Shown in pieces: positions 34,253 to 42,090 of a DNA stretch of 64,000 bases. The notes under the pieces were generated by a model. It did no database searches. It was not told the origin of the DNA and worked only from the letters and a program-made list of their open reading frames with translations. How positions within the stretch are numbered: the stretch's first letter is position 1; each line of letters opens with the position of its first letter. Position numbers and translations under genes: made by a program. The DNA is taken from contig NZ_JAHVDV010000018.1 in NCBI RefSeq assembly GCF_051486985.1, forward strand, positions 37,432-101,431, given 5' to 3'. This DNA comes from CBFFRJ01 sp051486985 (GTDB lineage: Bacteria; Pseudomonadota; Gammaproteobacteria; Enterobacterales; Enterobacteriaceae).

Positions 34253-36327
34253 CGTCGTAACCGGCGAACCAGCCAGATACCGTGATGGGGGCGCTGACGC
34301 CAGGCTACCGAAGAGATGGTGTGCATGGTACTCAGGTGTCCCAGAATACGCTGGAGATGCTGCTCCAGCGTGCTCATCGGACCCTGGGTCATGGTCTCCG
34401 GTGCCTCCAGAATGTTCACATCCCCTGATTCTCCCGGCCCGTCATACTCCAGCCGTTGCTGGCAGCGTTGTAAGGCAATTTCACATGACTGCAAATAACG
34501 TTGGGCCAGGTCCGGCGTAAGCATGGTGTGTTCGCGCGCCAGCGTCGTCATGGCATTAATATGCTCAACGATAAACTGGCTGTGGGTAACCCACAGTTTC
34601 ATGTCGGAGAGGTAGCGCGTATCGAAGCCGGGCTCCTGCATCGCCTGATTAAGCGAGTTGAATAACGCGTTATGTGCCTGATTAACGCGCATACGCTGGT
34701 ATGCCAGCGGCGAAGCCTTGGGGTCATTGCTGAGAATAAGCTGGATGGCGTCCTGATAGGTTTCCAGCGCGTCATGGGCGTTACGACGCAGCAGTCCACT
34801 TTGCCACTGCGGCCAGAGCCAGACGACGCCGCCGAAGGCAATGAGACAGCCAATCAGCGTATCAATAAGCCGGGCAACGATAAATTGTTCGCCGTTAAGG
34901 GTCAGTAGCTGAAGCGTGTACACCGCCGTCAGGGTAAAGCCTACCATCGCCCAGCCGTAGCTTTTGCGAATGATAAGATAACTAACCAGCGTGACGATAA
35001 GCATGGTGGTGAGCGTGTAGCCTTCCGGCACGTGGTAGTGCAGCGTGGCACCGGCGATAATAAGCCCCGCCATGGTCCCCGCCGCCCGGTGCAGGATGCG
35101 CACCCGTGTTGCGCCATAGCCATTCTGGGTGACAAACATCACCGTCATCATTATCCAGTAGGGTTTAGGCAGATTCAGCGCACTGCCCATCAGACTGGCC
35201 ACGCTCAGCATAACGCTGAGGCGTGCAGCATTACGCAATGCAGCAGATTTGAAGGAGAGATAACTTTTCAGCGCCGGAATGAGTGGCAGGCGTCGCTGCT
35301 TTTCCTCCATCAAATCACGAATATAGAGTGGACGCTGGGTGCGCAGGACACGGGCAATCTGACTGAAGTGCCAGGCGCAGAACTGACCTACCGGGTTGTC
35401 CGGATGCTGACGGGCAATTTTTTCCAGTGCGCCTGTCTGCTTGTCCATATTGAAGCGTTGGGGATAACGATGATAGAGGATGTCGTCTGCAATGACCCGT
35501 AGCCGTGCCGCCACGGTTTGCGCATTCCAGCGAATCACCTCTTCTGCATGGCTACGCTCTACCAGCTCCTGGACTTCCTTTGGCTGGTGCAGGCTAACGG
35601 CTATGTGCTCCTGCAGATCCAGCGCCACCTGAAACACGCGGCGCAGGCGCTTGTAATCACTGTTATGATTTGCCGCCAGCATATGCAGTTGCTGGTAGCA
35701 CTGGCTTATCATATCTACCGCTTTTTGCTGGCGGGCGAGCAGCGGCGGCAGGGCCTTTTCCGGGTCCGCATGCTGAGTCAGCAGGCTGTATTTAGCCTCG
35801 CAATAATCGGCCAGTTGTCGATACAACAAACTCAGCGACTCGCGCAGTGGCTGCTCCCGCCACAGCCAGAACCAGAAGGCGTTAAACGCGCCATACCACA
35901 ACGTGCCAAGGCTGTAGATGAGCAGTGGCTCCCAGACCGGCATATTTCCCGCAAGGCTCAGGGTGAAGATGGCGGCAATCAGTGAGGCGGGGAGCAACCT
36001 GCCATGCAGGGCGCTTATCTCAGCCGTCACCCCCAGCACCAGCGCCAGCAGGGTCAGAATGAGCGGTAGCGGGACGTTTTCGAAAAGGAGGAATTGCACC
36101 GCGAGACTGCTACCGGCGAAAAGCGAACCGCCAATGATCACCCGCTTGAAGAAGCGCTTATGCAGCGTGTCGAGACCGGCAATATTGCAACAGGCAGGTA
36201 CTAACGAGAAGAGCAGCCCTAAATCCAGTCGACCGGCAATCAGGCCAACGGTCACAGGCAGACATAACACCAGCGTTTGTCGCAGTGCGTAGTTGATTTC
36301 GGGGTGGTAAATCAGCCTGCGCCACAT
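34249..36327 (-). CDS. yhfK: YhfK, FUSC/YccS-like inner membrane protein
   Basis: A member of the FUSC-like family related to the aromatic-acid efflux protein AaeB and to YccS; function unknown. The ATG at 36327 (MWRRLIYHPEINYALRQT) matches the E. coli start and gives 692 residues; a GTG at 36348 would lie inside the crp terminator. Two blocks of about six membrane helices (residues about 15-165 and 385-520) are separated by a cytoplasmic helical domain, with another at the C terminus. Lies behind crp on the same strand and overlaps the argD end by four bases. Confidence 0.88.
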   Translation of the reverse strand: MWRRLIYHPEINYALRQTLVLCLPVTVGLIAGRLDLGLLFSLVPACCNIAGLDTLHKRFFKRVIIGGSLFAGSSLAVQFLLFENVPLPLILTLLALVLGVTAEISALHGRLLPASLIAAIFTLSLAGNMPVWEPLLIYSLGTLWYGAFNAFWFWLWREQPLRESLSLLYRQLADYCEAKYSLLTQHADPEKALPPLLARQQKAVDMISQCYQQLHMLAANHNSDYKRLRRVFQVALDLQEHIAVSLHQPKEVQELVERSHAEEVIRWNAQTVAARLRVIADDILYHRYPQRFNMDKQTGALEKIARQHPDNPVGQFCAWHFSQIARVLRTQRPLYIRDLMEEKQRRLPLIPALKSYLSFKSAALRNAARLSVMLSVASLMGSALNLPKPYWIMMTVMFVTQNGYGATRVRILHRAAGTMAGLIIAGATLHYHVPEGYTLTTMLIVTLVSYLIIRKSYGWAMVGFTLTAVYTLQLLTLNGEQFIVARLIDTLIGCLIAFGGVVWLWPQWQSGLLRRNAHDALETYQDAIQLILSNDPKASPLAYQRMRVNQAHNALFNSLNQAMQEPGFDTRYLSDMKLWVTHSQFIVEHINAMTTLAREHTMLTPDLAQRYLQSCEIALQRCQQRLEYDGPGESGDVNILEAPETMTQGPMSTLEQHLQRILGHLSTMHTISSVAWRQRPHHGIWLVRRLRR

Positions 36328-36330
36328 CGG

Positions 36331-36369
36331 AAAACAAAAACGGCGCACTGCCTTGAGCAGCGCGCCGTT
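36331..36369 (-). terminator. Terminator of crp
   Basis: On the minus strand AACGGCGC-GCTGC and GCAGT-GCGCCGTT form a long stem (one mismatch), followed by TTTTGTTTT. It starts six bases after the crp stop and its U run ends four bases before the yhfK ATG at 36327, so yhfK depends on readthrough or on a start inside this region. Confidence 0.85.
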
Positions 36370-36375
36370 CGGGGA

Positions 36376-37008
36376 TTAACGTGTTCCGTACACGACGATA
36401 GTTTTACCATGCGCGGAGATCAGATTCTGATCTTCCAGCATCTTCAGGATGCGACCAACGGTTTCACGCGAGCAGCCCACGATCTGACCAATCTCCTGAC
36501 GGGTTATTTTAATTTGCATACCGTCCGGGTGGGTCATGGCGTCGGGTTGTTTCGCCAGATTCAGTAACGTCTGAGCAATACGGCCTGTTACGTCGAGGAA
36601 GGCGAGGTTGCCCACTTTTTCCGACGTGACCTGCAGGCGACGCGCCATCTGCGAAGAGAGACGCATCAGAATATCCGGGTTTACCTGGATCAACTGACGG
36701 AATTTTTTGTAGGAAATTTCAGCCACTTCACAAGCGGTCTTGGCGCGTACCCAGGCACTGCGCTCCTGACCTTCTTCGAACAGACCCAGTTCACCAATAA
36801 AATCGCCCTGGTTCAGGTAAGAGAGGATCATCTCTTTTCCTTCTTCATCCTTGATGAGCACAGCCACTGAGCCTTTGACGATGTAGTACAACGTCTCCGC
36901 TTTTTCACCCTGGTGAATCAGCGTGCTCTTCGACGGGTACTTATGAATATGGCAATGAGACAAGAACCATTCGAGAGTCGGGTCTGTTTGCGGTTTGCCA
37001 AGCACCAT
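36376..37008 (-). CDS. crp: cAMP receptor protein (CRP)
   Basis: Global catabolite regulator; binds cAMP and activates or represses hundreds of promoters. The 210 residues are nearly identical to E. coli CRP. The cAMP pocket (GELGLFEEGQERSAW, with Glu73, Arg83 and Ser84 by E. coli numbering without Met) and the recognition helix CSRETVGRILKML are unchanged. One difference I can see is serine in RLSSQMARRL where E. coli has RLSAQMARRL. Divergent from yhfA. Confidence 0.99.
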   Translation of the reverse strand: MVLGKPQTDPTLEWFLSHCHIHKYPSKSTLIHQGEKAETLYYIVKGSVAVLIKDEEGKEMILSYLNQGDFIGELGLFEEGQERSAWVRAKTACEVAEISYKKFRQLIQVNPDILMRLSSQMARRLQVTSEKVGNLAFLDVTGRIAQTLLNLAKQPDAMTHPDGMQIKITRQEIGQIVGCSRETVGRILKMLEDQNLISAHGKTIVVYGTR

Positions 37009-37316
37009 GCGCGGTTATCCTCTGTTATAAGCTGGCTCCAGCCTCAGGATCTGCGCCCTGTGACTGGGGTTGCAATCTGTCTTCCCGATACCTGGGAAGT
37101 GCACCGTCAGACGTGTCTGCGGCCTCTAAGATGTGATGTCCTCTGCGTACATGCAGTACATCAATATATCACTGTAGCATCCAGACTGTTTTAGCATAGG
37201 TTTTGCCGCCTGTCTCCTGGTGTCTCGCTTCAGCTTGATGCAGGTCGCCTTCCGTTGCGAGTTTTCTTATGTACGCGTAATCTGTAGAGAAAGTTGCTAC
37301 TGCGGAGTGAAGAAAA
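37009..37316. promoter_or_regulatory. Divergent crp/yhfA upstream region
   Basis: A 308-base gap with no gene. It contains the crp promoter and a CRP-like autoregulatory site at about 37132-37149. In E. coli this region also drives a divergent transcript that modulates crp; I cannot confirm that from sequence alone. Confidence 0.6.
37132..37149. promoter_or_regulatory. CRP-like autoregulatory site upstream of crp
   Basis: TGTGA-TGTCCT-CTGCG on the plus strand keeps one perfect half-site of the CRP consensus. On the minus strand the segment reads GCAGAGGACATCACAT, close to the autoregulatory site remembered from the E. coli crp promoter (GCAAAGGACGTCACAT). Confidence 0.55.
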
Positions 37317-37721
37317 ATGCATGCGCGTGTGAAATGGGTTGAAGGGTTAACGTTCCTGGGGGAGTCTGCTTCCGGGCACCAGATCCTGATGGATGGTAAT
37401 GCGGGCGATAAAGCGCCAAGCCCTATGGAAATGGTGCTGATGGCCGCGGGCGGATGCAGCGCGATTGATGTGGTCTCTATTCTGCAAAAAGGCCGTCACG
37501 ATGTGACAGACTGCGAAGTCAAGCTGACCTCCGAACGTCGGGAAGAGGCGCCGCGTTTATTCACCCACATCAATCTGCACTTCATTGTGACAGGAAAAGC
37601 GTTGAAGGATGCGGCAGTATCACGTGCGGTAGATCTCTCTGCAGAGAAGTACTGTTCAGTGGCGCTGATGCTGGAAAAAGCGGTGAATATCACCCATTCG
37701 TATGAAGTGATTGAAGCCTGA
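37317..37721 (+). CDS. yhfA: OsmC-family protein YhfA
   Basis: A small OsmC/Ohr-fold protein (134 residues), role undefined; relatives reduce organic peroxides with a pair of cysteines. Cys47 in AAGGCSAIDVV and Cys113 in SAEKYCSVALML sit where the OsmC redox cysteines are expected. Almost identical to the E. coli protein. Divergent from crp. Confidence 0.93.
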   Translation: MHARVKWVEGLTFLGESASGHQILMDGNAGDKAPSPMEMVLMAAGGCSAIDVVSILQKGRHDVTDCEVKLTSERREEAPRLFTHINLHFIVTGKALKDAAVSRAVDLSAEKYCSVALMLEKAVNITHSYEVIEA

Positions 37722-38066
37722 TTGGTGGTGGATATTCTTTCCTGCCCCCGCCGGGCTGAGGGATTTCCCACAAAATAATGCGAGCACGGACAGTCCCCTC
37801 TCCTCTTTGGGGAGGGGAAACATGCGGCTCTGGTAGTCATTCCGCTCACCTCAGGTTCCTGGTTTCTCCAGAGATCCAGAACCCGTGACCGAGCCAGGGT
37901 TGGCTCATCGCCACAGCCCTGCCCCCCGGCCTTACGGATACACGTCGGTGATTTTCAGCCGGACCCTGTTATCGCGGTGGCTGTATTATTCTCATCACGC
38001 AATGTTATCGCTGCAAGATGTACTATTACCGGGGATTTTTCAGCTCAAGGGGATAGGGAACTGAAC
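37722..38066. other. 345-base spacer between yhfA and prkB with several hairpins
   Basis: No protein gene is visible. The spacer between convergent yhfA and prkB holds several inverted repeats: a nine-base-pair stem at 37795-37817 (CCCCTCTCC/GGGGAGGGG, one G-U pair), a GGTTC/GAACC outer stem with an inner CTGG/CCAG at 37854-37883, and GAGCCA-GGGT-TGGCTC at 37891-37906. None is followed by a clear U run. Confidence 0.55.
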
Positions 38067-38936
38067 TCACTCGATCTTCTTACCTTCCATTAATCGCTCT
38101 ACCAGCGGCGTCATAATAAGCTCCATCGCCAGTCCCATCTTGCCGCCCGGCACTACCAGCGTATTCATATGTGAAATAAATGAACCCTGTAGCATGGCCA
38201 GTAGCCAGGGGTAATCAATGCCTTCCAGATTACGAAAGTGAATAACCACAAAGCTTTCGTCGAGAGAGGGGATAACTTTTGCGGCGAACGGGTTTGAGGT
38301 GTCAACGGTAGGAACGCGCTGGAAGTTAATATGGGTACGGGAAAACTGCGGCGTAATGAAGTTGATGTAATCCTCCATCGAGCGCACCACCGAATCCATC
38401 ACGGCTTCACGTGAATGGCCCCGTTCACCCGTATCGCGCACCAGCTTTTGCATCCACTCAAGGTTAACAATGGGAACCACGCCCACCAGCAGATCAACGT
38501 GACGCGCCACATCATGCTGCGGGGTGACTACGCCGCCGTGCAAACCTTCATAAAACAGGACATCAGTGGGTTCAGGCAGCGGCTGCCAGGGTGTGAAAGT
38601 ACCGGGAACCTGGTTCCAGGGAACCGCTTCATCATAGGTATGAAGATATTTTCTCGCCTGACCGGTGCCCGTATGACCGTAATCGACAAACGTCTGCTCA
38701 AGCAGACTAAAGTCGTTGGCCTCCGGGCCAAAATAGCTGATATGACGGCCCAGATCGCGTGCTTTGCGGATAGCCATGTCCATCTCTGGGCGCGTGTAAC
38801 GATGAAAGCTATCGCCTTCAACTTCTGCCGCGTGCAACTCCAGCTGAGCGAAAATTTTACGAAACGCGAGGCTGGTGGTGGTGGTTCCTGCACCGCTGGA
38901 GCCTGTTACAGCGATTACGGGATGTTTTGCAGACAT
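38067..38936 (-). CDS. prkB: Phosphoribulokinase-like P-loop kinase PrkB
   Basis: A homologue of phosphoribulokinase found in organisms with no Calvin cycle; substrate unknown. The 289 residues include the P-loop GSSGAGTTTT at 12-21, EGDSFHRYTR, and FYEGLHGGVV. Very close to E. coli PrkB, including the C-terminal RLMEGKKIE. It is followed on the same strand by nothing obvious and is preceded by yheU and yheT, so yheT-yheU-prkB read as one unit. Confidence 0.93.
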   Translation of the reverse strand: MSAKHPVIAVTGSSGAGTTTTSLAFRKIFAQLELHAAEVEGDSFHRYTRPEMDMAIRKARDLGRHISYFGPEANDFSLLEQTFVDYGHTGTGQARKYLHTYDEAVPWNQVPGTFTPWQPLPEPTDVLFYEGLHGGVVTPQHDVARHVDLLVGVVPIVNLEWMQKLVRDTGERGHSREAVMDSVVRSMEDYINFITPQFSRTHINFQRVPTVDTSNPFAAKVIPSLDESFVVIHFRNLEGIDYPWLLAMLQGSFISHMNTLVVPGGKMGLAMELIMTPLVERLMEGKKIE

Positions 38937-38976
38937 AGCGACTCCAGAAATTAGCGATGACTATCGCAGTGAGCTT

Positions 38977-39195
38977 TTAATCACGAAACTGGGTGCGGGG
39001 CATGATATTGACGCTTTCATGTAATTCCGACCACACCAGCACGGCTTCGCCACTGACTAATTGACGTTTCACGTCGGCCACTTTTTGTGCGAACGCGCGC
39101 TCATGTTCACCATAATCAGTGCCTTCGCGCAAGACAAAGCTTTCAATAAGATTATCCAGCGTTTCAGGTGCCAGATCCTGCCAGGGAATAATCAT
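38977..39195 (-). CDS. yheU: YheU, small conserved protein
   Basis: A 72-residue UPF0270-family protein of unknown function. The ATG at 39195 (MIIPWQDLAPETLDNLIESF) matches the E. coli start and gives the E. coli length; a longer open frame upstream lies within yheT. It begins one base after the yheT stop. Confidence 0.93.
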   Translation of the reverse strand: MIIPWQDLAPETLDNLIESFVLREGTDYGEHERAFAQKVADVKRQLVSGEAVLVWSELHESVNIMPRTQFRD

Positions 39196-39196
39196 C

Positions 39197-40213
39197 TTAA
39201 GACTCCAGCCAGGTGTTAAGCCAGTCAGGGATGCGTTTTTCAAGCCACATCTCTGGTCGCAGCAAGGTGCCGCCCACAAAACCGACGTGACCACCATGTT
39301 CGGTCAGTTGATACTCTACGCAGGGTGGCAGCGTCGCCGGATCCGGTATGACGTGGTGATCCATAAAGGGGTCGTCTTTTGCGTGAATAATAAGCGCAGG
39401 ACGAGCAATTTTATTTAATAACGGCATGGCACTGCACTGACGATAGTAGTCGATGGCATCGGCAAAGCCATGAATACGGGCAGTAATTAAATCATCAAAT
39501 TCGCGCAGCCGACGGACCCGTTTTAACTGCAACAGATCAATCGGCAGCGTGCCCGGGTAGGCCCGCAGTTTTCTCGACGCGTTGGCTTTCAGTAAATTGA
39601 GCAAATAGTGCTGATAAACCCGGGAGAAACCCTTCTCAATATGCGCGCTGCACGCTTCCAGCACCAGAGGAGCGGAAACAATAACGGCGGCATCCAGCGG
39701 TGCGCGGTTTCCCTCTTTTGCCAGCAAGCAGGCAAGCATGTTGCCGCCCAGTGAATAACCGACGGCAGCGGTACGGGCCTCACCGAACTCGCGTTTCAGC
39801 CAGTGCAGGAACCAGGTGCCGTCTTCGGTTTCACCGGAATGGTAAATGCGGTTCAGACGATTAGGCTCACCGCTGCAGCCGCGAAAATGCATGACCACTC
39901 CCAGCCACCCCCGCGCTTTGGCCGCTTCAATCATGCCGTGCGCATACGGGCTGTGCAGACTGCCTTCCAGACCGTGAAAGACGACCAGACGGGGTTTATG
40001 TTTTGCCTGATGAGGGTCTTCGCTCCACGCGAGATCCACAAAATCGCCATCCGGGAGTTCGAGGCGCTGCCAGACAGGCGTAAAACCCAGCTTGCGGCGA
40101 ATCACACGCGGCAGCATGGTCTGGAAGTGCGGATTACGGCCACCGCGCATCGGGCGGAAGTCGCGCCGGTTGTCTTCATGTTCCGAAAGTCGTGAAGGTG
40201 TAATGTCAGCCAT
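39197..40213 (-). CDS. yheT: Predicted alpha/beta hydrolase YheT
   Basis: A hydrolase of the AB-hydrolase YheT family; physiological substrate unknown. The 338 residues contain the nucleophile elbow GYSLGGNM (Ser in GxSxG), an HGLEGS-type oxyanion segment (VVFHGLEGS), Asp in HAKDDPFM and a final His in TEHGGHVGF. First gene of yheT-yheU-prkB. Confidence 0.92.
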   Translation of the reverse strand: MADITPSRLSEHEDNRRDFRPMRGGRNPHFQTMLPRVIRRKLGFTPVWQRLELPDGDFVDLAWSEDPHQAKHKPRLVVFHGLEGSLHSPYAHGMIEAAKARGWLGVVMHFRGCSGEPNRLNRIYHSGETEDGTWFLHWLKREFGEARTAAVGYSLGGNMLACLLAKEGNRAPLDAAVIVSAPLVLEACSAHIEKGFSRVYQHYLLNLLKANASRKLRAYPGTLPIDLLQLKRVRRLREFDDLITARIHGFADAIDYYRQCSAMPLLNKIARPALIIHAKDDPFMDHHVIPDPATLPPCVEYQLTEHGGHVGFVGGTLLRPEMWLEKRIPDWLNTWLES

Positions 40214-40304
40214 TGTACTTAACTATCAATCAATGAGGGGGAGAGGCTATATCGACACGCGGCGGTTTGGTTTGTTCAGTTCAGGGCCGCGTGAGGATAA
40301 CAGG

Positions 40305-41024
40305 CTATTCCGCCAGTAAATTTCGGGAAAAGAGATGGATGTCAACGCCCGGCTTGCGTCGCCACAGGCGCGCTTTTCGCGCCCCTGTCGCCACGCTCTC
40401 GCCTGTCTCTTCAAACATACCTGACGCCTCAAAGCGACGAATCAGGCTTTTTCGCTGGATAGGCTGGCCGAGGATAATCTCCGTCGCCTCGTGCAATTGT
40501 GTCTGGGTAAAGGTATCAGGCAGACAATAAACAGGCAGTAAAGAGTACATGGTTTTCTGCCGTAACCGTTGCAGGGCTGTCTGAATAATCTCCCGGTGAT
40601 CGAAAGCGAGGTCGTTTTCGTCAAGCGCGGAGACCGGAACCCATCTGGCATCACTGACGCTCGCAATATGCGGTGCGCAGGCCACCCACGAAATGAGAGC
40701 ATACCAGGCGATAGTCAGGCTCCAGCCGCGAGGGTCACGCGCGGCCCCGGAAAAGGTATCGAGCTGCTCCAGCCAGGAGGGAGAAACGCCGGTCTTCTCC
40801 GTCAGCTTGCGCAGTGCCGTTGCGCGGGTTGATTCATCCTGTTCCATATCGATAAATCCCCCCGGCAGACCCCATCGTCCTTGCTGAGGGTGACTCGCTC
40901 GCTTTACCAGTAAAACGCAAAGCGCTTTCTCATGCAGCGTAAACAGTACGCTATCCACCGTTACCAGCGGCGAAGGAAACCGGGTGGCGTCATAAGAGTC
41001 CAGATATTCTGCTTCGCTGATCAT
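40305..41024 (-). CDS. nrtR: NrtR-family regulator of NAD metabolism (degenerate Nudix plus winged helix)
   Basis: Members repress NAD synthesis genes and release DNA when the Nudix domain binds ADP-ribose. The 239 residues have a Nudix-like domain (about 18-145) and a C-terminal winged helix (about 160-230, with YCLPDTFTQTQLHEATEIILGQ and RKSLIRRFEASG). The Nudix box region (about 55-81) reads GGFIDM ... LRKLTEKTGV: the catalytic REUxEE glutamates are largely replaced (RKLTEK), so it should bind and not hydrolyse. It is divergent from the prs-like/nadV operon, with repeat pairs between them. Confidence 0.85.
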   Translation of the reverse strand: MISEAEYLDSYDATRFPSPLVTVDSVLFTLHEKALCVLLVKRASHPQQGRWGLPGGFIDMEQDESTRATALRKLTEKTGVSPSWLEQLDTFSGAARDPRGWSLTIAWYALISWVACAPHIASVSDARWVPVSALDENDLAFDHREIIQTALQRLRQKTMYSLLPVYCLPDTFTQTQLHEATEIILGQPIQRKSLIRRFEASGMFEETGESVATGARKARLWRRKPGVDIHLFSRNLLAE

Positions 41025-41154
41025 CGCTTACTCGCCGTAATAAACACGCCACAAGTTTATCAGTCCACCAGAGGGCGGCAAGATAACTTTTATTTCTTTA
41101 ATAATCAGTTCGTTGAAAGCATTTTCGCAGGATTAATGAAAAAGATCTTGCCAG

Positions 41155-41194
41155 TAAGTGTCTTATGGACAATATTATAAGTGTCTTAAGGACA
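41155..41194. promoter_or_regulatory. Two operator-like repeats between nrtR and the prs-like gene
   Basis: TAAGTGTCTTATGGACA (41155-41171) and TAAGTGTCTTAAGGACA (41178-41194) differ at one base and repeat with a 23-base period. Each contains a near-palindrome TGTC-N5-GACA. The pair sits just before the prs-like ATG at 41217 and also upstream of nrtR, so it could control both. Binding by the NrtR protein is inferred. Confidence 0.65.
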
Positions 41195-41216
41195 TTAATT
41201 AACGGCGAGGTAACAC

Positions 41217-42077
41217 ATGACCAGCAAAATTGAACTAACCCTTGATAATCAGCACATTGAAATTGAGCGCGGTGTTTTTCCTGACGGGGCAGTATGGCTG
41301 AAAGTGGTCGATACCTTACCTCGCTTTGCACAAGTGATGCGGGTTCGCATAGCGGCCATGCGCGATATGAACGATTTTATGCTGCTCGCGCAACTGGTTG
41401 ATGCCGTCCGCCATGTCACGGATGTTACGGTCAGCCATCTTGAACTGGCCTGGCTGCCCTGGGCTCGTCAGGACAGACACATGGTTTACGGTGACAGCTT
41501 TGCGTTAAAAGTCTTTGCCAGCCAGTTGAATACGCTGCACTTCAGTAAAGTCTTTCTGCTGGATCCACACAGCGATGCCGCGGCCGCAGCCATCAATAAC
41601 AGCGTAGTGATTGCCCAGGAAACCTGCCTGATGCAAAGCGATACCCTGCGCGAAGCCATTGGTACGGGAAACTTGATGCTGGTGGCTCCCGATGCGGGGG
41701 CATTAAAGAAAATTCATAACGTGGCGAAAGCCAGCGGGGCGCAGGGCTATGCCATTCTGACCAAAGAGCGGGATGTCGCCAGCGGTAACCTGACAGGCTT
41801 TGCGCTGGTCTCTGGTGAGGTGGCTGGAAAAGATCTGCTGATTGTCGATGACCTGTGCGATGCCGGCGGCACCTTTATCGGCTCCGCCCAGGTGTTACGT
41901 GATGCCGGTGCGCGCAGCGTGAGCCTGTACGTGACTCATGGTGTGTTTTCCAAAGGGGTGGAAAACCTGCTCAATAATGGCATTGACGCTATTTATACCA
42001 CCACCTCTTTTGCTTCAGCCACGCTGCGTGAACCGCGTGTTGAGCTTATCGATATCGATACCATTTTTAACGCATAA
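41217..42077 (+). CDS. Diverged PRPP-synthetase family protein
   Basis: Related to ribose-phosphate diphosphokinase but short (286 residues, versus about 315) and well diverged from housekeeping Prs. Family motifs are present: WLPWARQDRHMVYGDSFALK (flexible loop and ATP site), LDPHSD with His118, VAPDAGALKK (pyrophosphate loop) and the phosphosugar motif IVDDLCDAGGT at 209-219. It is 13 bases before nadV, so it presumably makes the activated sugar donor for it. The donor could be PRPP or, as in the phage NARP1 pathway, ADP-ribose pyrophosphate. Confidence 0.88.
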   Translation: MTSKIELTLDNQHIEIERGVFPDGAVWLKVVDTLPRFAQVMRVRIAAMRDMNDFMLLAQLVDAVRHVTDVTVSHLELAWLPWARQDRHMVYGDSFALKVFASQLNTLHFSKVFLLDPHSDAAAAAINNSVVIAQETCLMQSDTLREAIGTGNLMLVAPDAGALKKIHNVAKASGAQGYAILTKERDVASGNLTGFALVSGEVAGKDLLIVDDLCDAGGTFIGSAQVLRDAGARSVSLYVTHGVFSKGVENLLNNGIDAIYTTTSFASATLREPRVELIDIDTIFNA

Positions 42078-42090
42078 GGGAGATAACACC

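Noticed and set aside
41938..42090. N-terminal extension of nadV by 51 residues
   Set aside because: The extension overlaps the prs-like gene in another frame; the ATG at 42091 has a good ribosome binding site and gives the family start.
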